Positions 7,174 to 13,036 of a stretch of DNA of 13,036 bases are shown piece by piece. The notes under the pieces are model-generated. The model saw nothing but the letters and a program-made list of their open reading frames with translations, was not told where the DNA came from and did no database searches. Position 1 is the first letter of the stretch. Every line of letters begins with the position of its first letter. The translations under genes were made by a program, and so were the position numbers. This DNA comes from Candidatus Zhuqueibacterota bacterium (lineage in GTDB: Bacteria; Zhuqueibacterota; Zhuqueibacteria; Oceanimicrobiales; Oceanimicrobiaceae). The DNA lies in NCBI GenBank assembly GCA_011775825.1, contig JAABYK010000185.1:314-13349 (forward strand), written 5' to 3'.

Positions 7174-7311
7174 TAAGTAGAAGGACTGTTTGCGAGGGAG
7201 TCCCGGTTGGGAAGATGTTTGGTGTTGCTCGTTTTGAGTTTGTCATCCTTAACACTCACGATTTCGCTGCACGCCTCAGAGTAAGTTCAACCAACGATCT
7301 GTTTAAAATCC

Positions 7312-7327
7312 TTGCACAAAAATTGCA
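7312..7327 (+). promoter_or_regulatory. Possible second sigma-54 promoter, upstream of the wzi-like gene
   Basis: TTGCAC-AAAAA-TTGCA fits TGGCAC-N5-TTGCA with correct spacing and one mismatch, but that mismatch is in the important -25 G. The site is also a partial dyad (TTGCA...TGCAA), so an operator is an alternative. Transcription would begin near 7338. That would make ATG 7342 almost leaderless and would favour the GTG at 7393, which follows AAGGAGG. Confidence 0.3.
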
Positions 7328-7341
7328 ACGTGTGCTTGTTT

Positions 7342-9099
7342 ATGTCTGTAGCAAAGAAAAAAAATCGCGGATTTTTTGATCAAGGAGGAAGTGTGTTTGC
7401 TGTTGTTGCCAGAGTTCTGCTATACCTAACCGTCTGCGGTTTTCTCTCCCATTTGCAGGCACAATCCGTTTATGTGCCCTTGAATCATTGGTCGTATGAT
7501 TTTGTTGAGCGCCTTGAGGCCAAAGGTGTGATCACCGGGGTCTTGAATGGTACGAAACCTTACTCCCGCGAAGAGATGGTCGAGTATTTGTTTCAGGTTG
7601 AAACAAAACTGAAAGAGGGCCTCACTTTGGGTTCAACGGAACAGCAGCAACTGGAGTTTCTCCGATTTGAATTCAAGGAGGAGTTTCAGCGCTTGACCGG
7701 TAAAAACGGACACACTTATATTACCAGGCTTCAGAAGATCAAGGAAAACAAAATATTCGGGAAAATCTTCCCCGGGTTTATTTACAAGAACCATCGCAAT
7801 ATTTTCCACATCCAAACCGATGACTTCAAAGTCTTCTTCGACCCCGTGTTTTCACACAAATGGTCTTATGCTGGAGTAGATTCTGTGAAGAGCACGGAAC
7901 GGGTTTTGGAGCGGACTCACGGAGTCAGATTTTGGGGACAGCTTGGAACGCACGTCGGTTTCTACTTTGACGCTCGTGACACCAAAGAGTGGGGGACTCG
8001 GGCCTATCCAAACCGATTCGATATTTCGATGAACGGCCTCGGATTTGTGAACGGATATGGCACCCACATCTGGCATGACGAAACCGTGGCTTATATGGTC
8101 TTCAAATTGCCGCACATTCAAGTCACCCTTGGTAAGGATAGCAATTACTGGGGATCCGGATTTAACGGTGCGTTAAGCCTGTCCGACAACGCCACGTCGT
8201 ACGATCAAATCAAACTGCAGGCTAAATTCTGGCGCTTGAAGTTTACCTATTTTTGGGGATTTCTGCGCACGTTTCCGGTGATTTTGGATGAAAGCGGGGG
8301 AACTCAGGACAAGAATATCGTGGCACATCGTTTGGAAATCGATGTCACCAAATGGCTGGACATCGGGTTGTACGAAACGGTCGTCTTTGGCAATCGTCGG
8401 CTCGAGTTGGCCTATCTCAATCCAATCAATTTTTACCGTTCCGCTGAGCACTTTGTTGGCGATAACGATAACGCTACCCTGGGTGCCGACGTTGATTTTC
8501 TGTTGATCCCGAATGTCAAACTCTACGGCGAGCTCTTCATTGATGATTTGTTTACGTCAAGATTGGGCACGGGCTGGTTTGGCAACAAAACGGCCTTCCT
8601 TGCCGGAGGTTTATGGGTCGACGCGTTCAAGGTTCCCAATTTGGACATGCGTTTGGAATATGCGCGCACGAGACCGTACGTTTACACCCATCAGAAAGCG
8701 ATTAATACTTATTCACACTTTTCTACCGGCCTGGGGCATTGGATTGGTCCCAACGCCGAGGTTTTGAATTTGCGGTTGCAATATCGACTTTCGAAGAGTC
8801 TTTTCTTCGCACTTAACTTCGAGAGTTTTCGCCACGGAGCAAACGAATCGGATAGAAACGTAGGCGGCGATATCAATCGACCTTTCGAAACCGGGGACGA
8901 AGCGGAAATTAGCAGCCTCGACGGCATTCTGGAAAGTAGGAGCCGATTTGGCTTTGAAATCAGCTACGAACTTTTCCGAAATTTCTATTTTGATTTGAGC
9001 CTGAATACATCGACTTCAGATAACATCCTGTTGCCAACCGGTGTGCGAGGACCGGTAGACCGCAACCAGGTGTTGTTTAATTTGAGCTTGAATCGGTAG
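7342..9099 (+). CDS. Wzi-type capsule assembly protein, outer-membrane beta-barrel
   Basis: 585 residues from ATG 7342. This start gives a Lys-rich n-region (SVAKKKNR), a hydrophobic core and cleavage near HLQAQ (about 40). The alternatives are GTG 7393, which has AAGGAGG four bases upstream and also leaves a signal peptide, and an upstream in-frame TTG at 7312. After the signal peptide comes the N-terminal motif typical of this family, VPLNHWSYDFVERLEAKGVI (about 44-64), resembling an SLH-type helix pair. The rest has the alternating polar/aromatic strands of a large beta-barrel (W-G-L-T-VGFYFDAR, GKDSNYWGSGFNGALSLS, LEYARTRPYVYTH) and ends in a strand, VLFNLSLNR. Wzi proteins sit in the outer membrane and attach exported polymer to the surface. 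It is separated from wza-wzz by the MITE-like element. The family is confident, the exact start is not. Confidence 0.88.
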   Translation: MSVAKKKNRGFFDQGGSVFAVVARVLLYLTVCGFLSHLQAQSVYVPLNHWSYDFVERLEAKGVITGVLNGTKPYSREEMVEYLFQVETKLKEGLTLGSTEQQQLEFLRFEFKEEFQRLTGKNGHTYITRLQKIKENKIFGKIFPGFIYKNHRNIFHIQTDDFKVFFDPVFSHKWSYAGVDSVKSTERVLERTHGVRFWGQLGTHVGFYFDARDTKEWGTRAYPNRFDISMNGLGFVNGYGTHIWHDETVAYMVFKLPHIQVTLGKDSNYWGSGFNGALSLSDNATSYDQIKLQAKFWRLKFTYFWGFLRTFPVILDESGGTQDKNIVAHRLEIDVTKWLDIGLYETVVFGNRRLELAYLNPINFYRSAEHFVGDNDNATLGADVDFLLIPNVKLYGELFIDDLFTSRLGTGWFGNKTAFLAGGLWVDAFKVPNLDMRLEYARTRPYVYTHQKAINTYSHFSTGLGHWIGPNAEVLNLRLQYRLSKSLFFALNFESFRHGANESDRNVGGDINRPFETGDEAEISSLDGILESRSRFGFEISYELFRNFYFDLSLNTSTSDNILLPTGVRGPVDRNQVLFNLSLNR

Positions 9100-9107
9100 G
9101 GGTTTAA

Positions 9108-9665
9108 GGTATAGGGTATAGGGAAATAGGCAAATAAGGTTCTTTTTGTCAATTTACGGAGGAGAGGGAGATGAAGAGCTATGAATCTAAGTTTGAAGAA
9201 GATAATCTGAAAATAATGGAAGACGGGGGTGTTTATGATGTCAATAGAGATTTCATTACGTTAGAAGCTTGGCAGAATGCACGGGATGTGAAATTGTTCT
9301 TTCACAAGAAGGTGCTACCGAGACTACCGAGAGAAGAAAGATATAATTTGCTATCACAAATAAGACGCGCATCAATTAGTATTACAGCAAATATTGCAGA
9401 GGGATATGGACGGTTTCATTACCAGGAAGGTATTCAATTTTATCGAATTTCTCGCGGGTCGTTGTATGAGCTAAAAGACCATTTAATCACCTGTTTGGAT
9501 TTACAATACATTGACACGAAAACATATGATGAGGGGAAACAACTTATCGAGCTTGCCCAAAAGAACCTCAACGGCTACATCAATTACGTTAAAAATAAAA
9601 ACAAAATAGAATAATATGACGGCTTAGGTTATGCGGTATAGGATGCTTCCCTTATACCCTATACC
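9108..9665. repeat. 13-bp inverted repeats bracketing the four-helix-bundle gene
   Basis: GGTATAGGGTATA (9108-9120) is the exact reverse complement of TATACCCTATACC (9653-9665), and both lie in longer G-rich/C-rich strings of TATAGGG-like units. They flank the four-helix-bundle gene closely on both sides. The right side also holds GGTATAGG at 9635-9642, which can pair with CCTATACC at 9658-9665. This suggests that the gene arrived as a cassette. No target duplication was identified. Confidence 0.5.
9171..9614 (+). CDS. Four-helix-bundle protein, 23S rRNA intervening-sequence protein (S23/IVP) family
   Basis: 147 residues. A strong ribosome site, GGAGG (9158-9162), lies eight bases before ATG 9171. 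The family core is clear: LEAWQNARDV (31-40), LLSQIRRASISITANIAEGYGR (60-81, the signature helix pair) and FYRISRGSLYELKDHL (90-105). There is an extra acidic N-terminal stretch of about 28 residues compared with the usual start of the family just before the LEAW-type motif. Members are small helical bundles that assemble as pentamers; their job is largely unknown, though some are encoded inside 23S rRNA intervening sequences and a related fold is the Avd protein of diversity-generating retroelements. Neither an rRNA nor a reverse transcriptase or template repeat is seen here. The gene looks more A-rich than its neighbours and lies between 13-bp inverted repeats, consistent with an inserted cassette unrelated to polysaccharide export. 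Confidence 0.9.
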   Translation: MKSYESKFEEDNLKIMEDGGVYDVNRDFITLEAWQNARDVKLFFHKKVLPRLPREERYNLLSQIRRASISITANIAEGYGRFHYQEGIQFYRISRGSLYELKDHLITCLDLQYIDTKTYDEGKQLIELAQKNLNGYINYVKNKNKIE

Positions 9666-9702
9666 CCTAAGTCCCTAAACCCAACAAATTAAGGAATAAA
9701 CC

Positions 9703-10806
9703 ATGCGCATCCCACAAGCAGACTTGAAAGCACAGTACGAAACCATTAAGGAGGAAGTGAATCAGGCCATCCTGAGTGTTGTGGAGAGCACGCAATTTGT
9801 CCGGGGCCAGGCGGTGAGAGAATTTGAAGACGCGTTTGCTCATTACTGCGACGCCGGGCATGCTGTTGGAGTGGGCAACGGTACCGATGCCTTGATGCTG
9901 GCCTTACGAGCTTTGGGAGTCGGGCAAGACGACGAAGTCATCACCGTGCCGTTTACGTTTACGGCCACCACCGAAGCCATCCACTGGGTTGGCGCTAAAA
10001 TCGTCTTCGTGGACATCCAACCGGACACGTTCACTATGAATGTGGAGCAGCTTGAAGATCGCATCACCGAGAAAACACGGGCCATCATCCCCGTTCATTT
10101 GTACGGCCACCCGGTCGACATGGAGCCTGTCTTGAACATCGCCAAAAAATATGATTTGAAGGTGCTGGAAGACGGGGCGCAAGCTCATGGCGCTTTGTAC
10201 AAAGACAAACGGGTTGGCTCCTTTGGGCACGCGACAGGCTTCAGTTTTTACCCCGGGAAGAATCTCGGTGCGTACGGGGATGGCGGCGCCGTGACCACGA
10301 ACGACCCGAAGGTCGCCGAAAATGTCAAGAAGTTGGGCGATCACGGGTCACTCAAGAAATACGAAAACAACGAGTTGGGATTCAACAGTCGATTGGATTC
10401 GGTGCAAGCGGCGGTGCTGCGGGTGAAACTAAAATCGTTGGACGACTGGAACATACGTCGCCGGCAAATTGCCGATTTCTACAACCAGGCACTTAAGGAC
10501 ATTGATGAAGTCACCACCCCGACTGCAGCAACCTGGGCGGAGCCGGTGTATCATCTCTATGTGATTCAAGTGGAAAACCGCAATGAGTTGAAAAAGTACC
10601 TGAACGAATCGGGCATCGGCGCCGCCATTCACTATCCCACGCCCGTGCATCTGCTCAAGGCTTACGAATTTCTCGGATTACCCGAAGGAAGTTATCCGGT
10701 TTCGGAACGAGCTGCGGAGCGCGTCCTCAGCCTTCCGAACTATCCGGAGATGTCCGAATCCATGACGGAGTTTGTGGCGGACAAGGTGAGGGAATTTTTC
10801 TCATAA
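9703..10806 (+). CDS. DegT/DnrJ/EryC1/StrS-family sugar-nucleotide aminotransferase
   Basis: 367 residues. AAGGA (9691-9695) lies seven bases before ATG 9703. It is a PLP enzyme of the fold-type I sugar aminotransferases: GNGTDAL (58-64) for phosphate binding, EDGAQAHGA (156-164) with Asp157 expected to hold the pyridine nitrogen, and FSFYPGKNLGAYGDGGA (180-196) with Lys186 as the Schiff-base lysine. FNSRLDSVQAA (227-237) and the C-terminal AIHYPTPVHL complete the family pattern. These enzymes move an amino group, usually from glutamate, to a keto sugar attached to dTDP or UDP, giving an amino-deoxy sugar for polysaccharide assembly. Closest in style to WbpE/WlbC- or QdtB/FdtB-like enzymes, but sugar and regiochemistry cannot be decided from sequence by eye. 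Length is complete for the family. No partner oxidase, dehydratase or acetyltransferase is in the window. Confidence 0.93.
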   Translation: MRIPQADLKAQYETIKEEVNQAILSVVESTQFVRGQAVREFEDAFAHYCDAGHAVGVGNGTDALMLALRALGVGQDDEVITVPFTFTATTEAIHWVGAKIVFVDIQPDTFTMNVEQLEDRITEKTRAIIPVHLYGHPVDMEPVLNIAKKYDLKVLEDGAQAHGALYKDKRVGSFGHATGFSFYPGKNLGAYGDGGAVTTNDPKVAENVKKLGDHGSLKKYENNELGFNSRLDSVQAAVLRVKLKSLDDWNIRRRQIADFYNQALKDIDEVTTPTAATWAEPVYHLYVIQVENRNELKKYLNESGIGAAIHYPTPVHLLKAYEFLGLPEGSYPVSERAAERVLSLPNYPEMSESMTEFVADKVREFFS

Positions 10807-10824
10807 CATTTTCGACTTGGTCAG

Positions 10825-10939
10825 CTCGTTCCCAAGTTTCGACTTGGGAACGACAGTGGAGCTTAGCTTCGGTTCCAGAGCGTCGATAGTCGAAGCAGAG
10901 CTTCGGCAAGGCGTTCCCAAACCGGAGTTTGGGAACGAG
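10825..10939. repeat. Double-palindrome repeat element (GTTCCCAA/TTGGGAAC type)
   Basis: Two perfect 11-bp hairpins stand about 60 bases apart: TCGTTCCCAAG (10826-10836) with CTTGGGAACGA (10843-10853), and CGTTCCCAAAC (10912-10922) with GTTTGGGAACG (10927-10937). The outermost arms, CTCGTTCCCAA (10825-10835) and TTGGGAACGAG (10929-10939), are also exact inverted repeats, so the unit is a palindrome of palindromes. Between them, AGCTTCGG occurs twice (10865-10872 and 10899-10906 approximately). Elements of this type are common dispersed intergenic repeats in some environmental bacteria. It lies between the aminotransferase and arylsulfotransferase genes and may stabilise or end transcripts, though no T-run follows. 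Confidence 0.65.
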
Positions 10940-10970
10940 TTAAAAAAACCAAACACCCAAAAAAATCGCG

Positions 10971-13034
10971 ATGCAACGCCAATTAATTTACAAGGTCGTC
11001 TGTTTCTTAGCCTTATTCGCAGGGTTGCTTCATGCACGAGCTAAACACGGAATGTATCAATACATTTCTCCCAGACCGGGAGCGACACTGGTTTCACAGG
11101 AGACAAACATCATTGTGCGCTTTTATGACACCATAACTCAGAACAGCAGTGAGATGACAGCTTTTTTCACGGTAAACGGATCGGTGAGCGGAAATCACAC
11201 TGGCGAAATTACGCTGGCCGACGATCGCAGGTCACTCATGTTCAAACCGCATAGCGCTTTTGAGCCCGCTGAAGTTGTGCGTGTCACCATTGCCGAAAAG
11301 CAGAACGGCGAGTTCTCATTCCATTTTACCATTTCCAGGCATCGTGTGGAATTTGATCTCGGGGAGCACTTTCTGCAGCAGCACGGCCGGTTTAACCGCA
11401 CTCAAAAAACGAGTGTCTCCAACCCGGCCGATCCAAATGAGACGCGCAACGATTTCAATTTGCCCGGTGACTTTCCCGACATATCCGTGACTGAATCGAT
11501 GAGTCCGGCGTCCGGGTTCATATTCTTAAGCAATCTGTCTTTCCAGATCGAGCCGCCCACGGTGCCGTATCTCATGATTCTCGACAACTCCGGCTTTCCG
11601 GTGTTTTTCAGAAGAATGCCGGGCTCCGCTTTGGATTTTAAGAAGCAGCCGAACGGTCTCTTGACTTACTTTCTCGCCCAGAAAAACAAATTCTACGCCA
11701 TGGATGCGTCTTATACGGTGGTGGACAGCTTCATGACCGGCAACGGATTTGTCACGGATGTGCACGACTTGCAGATCTTACCGAACGGTCACGCATTGTT
11801 GATGAGCTACGATGCCCAAAAAATAGACATGAGTCAGATGGTGTCAGGTGGCGATCCCGAGGCCACCGTCATCGGACTCATTATCCAGGAAATCGATGCA
11901 TCCAAGAATGTGGTGTTTCAGTGGCGCAGTTGGGACCACTTCGAGATTACGGACGCCAAGGTTGACTTAACCTCCGATGAGGTTGATTACGTGCATGGAA
12001 ACGCCATCGAGCCGGATTTTGACGGCAACATCTTGCTCTCCAGTCGACACATGGACGAGATTACCAAAATCGACCGACAGACCGGAGAGATCGTCTGGCG
12101 GCTTGGTGGCAAAAACAACCAATTCGAATTTATCAACGATACAACCGGCTTTTCTTTTCAGCACTCGATACGGCGACTGCCCAACGGCCATATCACTCTT
12201 TTCGACAACGGCAATTCTCATGAGCCACCCTATTCACGAGCTGTCGAATACAGATTGGACGAAGAAAACAAGACGGCCACGTTGGTGTGGCAATTTCCCG
12301 ATTCCCCGGACATCTTCGGGTTTGCCATGGGAAACGTGCAGCGTCTGCCGAATGGGAATACCTTAATCGGTTGGGGGGCTACCAATCCCACCGTGACTGA
12401 GGTTCAACCGGATGGGACAAAGGCGTTTGAGCTTACTTACGACCGCAAGAATGTCGTGAGCTACCGCGCGTTTCGTTTCCCATGGCAAGGTGTGGCCGCC
12501 GCCCCGTACCTGTGGGCCGATAGTTCTGACCAGACAATTACGCTCAACTTTGTCAGGTTTGGGGCTACCGACGTTTCGAAATATTATATTTATCAAGGAC
12601 GCAATCCGCATCCCACGGCCAAAGTGGATTCAACCACCGAGACCTCCATAGTTATCACAGATGTGAGCGAAACCTACTATTTTCGAGTGACCGCCGTGGA
12701 TGCGCAAGGCAACGAAAGCCCGTTTTCCAATGAGATTCCCGTAACCGTTGATTTCCCAACGGATGTCCGGAGTTCTGAGGGCCAAATCCCGCAAGAGTTC
12801 GTTTTGCAGCAAAACTATCCCAATCCGTTCAATCCGACCACCACGATTACCTACGGCCTGCCCGTGGATGCCAAAGTCTCAATCAAGATTTTTAACATCC
12901 TCGGTCAATTGGTGAAGACCCTGGTGGATGAGAATCAAAAAGCGGGCATCAAGTCGGTGACGTGGCAGGGCACAAATGATGCGGGCCGATCCGTTGCCAG
13001 CGGGGTTTATCTCTACCAAATGCGGGCGGGAGCG
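10971..13034 (+). CDS. Secreted arylsulfotransferase-like (ASST) protein with Ig-like, FN3 and type IX-like sorting domains; 3'-truncated by the window edge
   Basis: 688 codons are present, open to the window end. ATG 10971 begins a signal peptide (QRQLIYKVVCFLALFAGLLHARA, 2-24) but has no clear ribosome site. Residues about 30-125 look like a Big_5/SbsA-type Ig domain (SPRPGATL...IIVRF). About 165-505 is an arylsulfotransferase-type beta-propeller with LPNGH and GEIVWRLGG repeats. Candidate active-site residues in order are His265 (DVHDLQ), His342 (YVHGN), Arg359 (SSRH) and His398 (FQHS), the same order as His252, His356, Arg374 and the sulfated His436 of E. coli AssT. An FN3-like domain follows (about 515-600, FRVTAVDAQGNESPFSNEI), then QNYPNPFNP (614-622) and an FlgD-like tail still running at the edge. 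The family moves sulfate from one phenolic ester to another without PAPS. Outside the cell beside EPS genes, a sulfated surface molecule is conceivable but unproven. Confidence 0.88.
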   Translation, partial: MQRQLIYKVVCFLALFAGLLHARAKHGMYQYISPRPGATLVSQETNIIVRFYDTITQNSSEMTAFFTVNGSVSGNHTGEITLADDRRSLMFKPHSAFEPAEVVRVTIAEKQNGEFSFHFTISRHRVEFDLGEHFLQQHGRFNRTQKTSVSNPADPNETRNDFNLPGDFPDISVTESMSPASGFIFLSNLSFQIEPPTVPYLMILDNSGFPVFFRRMPGSALDFKKQPNGLLTYFLAQKNKFYAMDASYTVVDSFMTGNGFVTDVHDLQILPNGHALLMSYDAQKIDMSQMVSGGDPEATVIGLIIQEIDASKNVVFQWRSWDHFEITDAKVDLTSDEVDYVHGNAIEPDFDGNILLSSRHMDEITKIDRQTGEIVWRLGGKNNQFEFINDTTGFSFQHSIRRLPNGHITLFDNGNSHEPPYSRAVEYRLDEENKTATLVWQFPDSPDIFGFAMGNVQRLPNGNTLIGWGATNPTVTEVQPDGTKAFELTYDRKNVVSYRAFRFPWQGVAAAPYLWADSSDQTITLNFVRFGATDVSKYYIYQGRNPHPTAKVDSTTETSIVITDVSETYYFRVTAVDAQGNESPFSNEIPVTVDFPTDVRSSEGQIPQEFVLQQNYPNPFNPTTTITYGLPVDAKVSIKIFNILGQLVKTLVDENQKAGIKSVTWQGTNDAGRSVASGVYLYQMRAGA

Positions 13035-13036
13035 TT

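Noticed and set aside
7215..7379. A 54-codon frame from ATG 7215 overlapping the wzi start.
   Set aside because: No ribosome site, no recognisable motif, and it runs out of frame into the wzi signal-peptide coding region.
9171..9614. The four-helix-bundle gene considered as the Avd accessory gene of a diversity-generating retroelement.
   Set aside because: No reverse transcriptase, template repeat or variable-repeat gene is in the window, and the signature fits the IVP branch.
10825..10939. Repeated GTTCCCAA hairpins considered as a CRISPR remnant.
   Set aside because: Only two units, each a self-contained palindrome in an outer inverted arrangement, with no spacers of even size and no cas gene.
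10817..11044. A 75-codon + strand frame after the aminotransferase.
   Set aside because: It is made largely of the double-palindrome repeat and then overlaps the ASST signal peptide in another frame.

Overview
The window reads as an exopolysaccharide/capsule export region of a bacterium from the Fibrobacterota-Chlorobiota-Bacteroidota (FCB) side of the tree, for example Calditrichota, candidate KSB1, Zixibacteria or a relative. The main clue is that two secreted proteins end in the QNYPNPFNP-type, FlgD-like C-terminal tail common in those lineages (type IX-like sorting domain). Moderate base composition, a mixture of starts with and without Shine-Dalgarno sequences, many small palindromic repeats and a 23S-IVP-type four-helix-bundle gene fit the same groups. 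The exact phylum cannot be fixed from this sequence. All convincing genes lie on the + strand.

Layout. (1) Up to 1067: C-terminal two-thirds or so of a sigma-54 enhancer-binding regulator, with AAA+ ATPase and Fis-type HTH. (2) 1068-1915: an 848-base non-coding stretch with a REP-like element (about 1544-1620), a possible activator-binding palindrome (1752-1769) and a match to the sigma-54 -24/-12 consensus (1855-1869). (3) 1916-3577: secreted FN3 + triple Ig-like protein with the sorting tail, followed by a strong intrinsic terminator (3606-3650). (4) 3737-7044: a tight pair, a Wza-like outer-membrane polysaccharide export protein with five SLBB repeats and a Wzz-type chain-length protein. 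(5) 7047-7173: a MITE-like element flanked by a TAAGT duplication that includes the wzz stop codon. (6) 7342-9099: a Wzi-type capsule-assembly outer-membrane protein. (7) 9171-9614: a four-helix-bundle protein gene bracketed by 13-bp inverted repeats. (8) 9703-10806: a DegT/DnrJ/EryC1 sugar aminotransferase. (9) 10825-10939: a double-palindrome repeat. (10) 10971 to the window end: an arylsulfotransferase-like protein with Ig-like, FN3 and sorting-tail domains, cut off by the window edge.

How they may work together. The aminotransferase would make an amino-deoxy sugar nucleotide; Wzz and Wza would set chain length and move the polymer across the envelope; Wzi would hold it at the surface. The two tailed secreted proteins would be surface or matrix components, one of them possibly moving sulfate groups outside the cell. 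The regulator next to a sigma-54 promoter suggests RpoN control of at least the Ig-like protein and perhaps of wzi. This resembles, in layout only, the sigma-54/PrsR-controlled PEP-CTERM and EPS loci of proteobacteria, with a type IX-like tail in place of PEP-CTERM. That parallel is inference. No glycosyltransferases, flippase, polymerase, sulfatase or secretion-machine genes are in the window.
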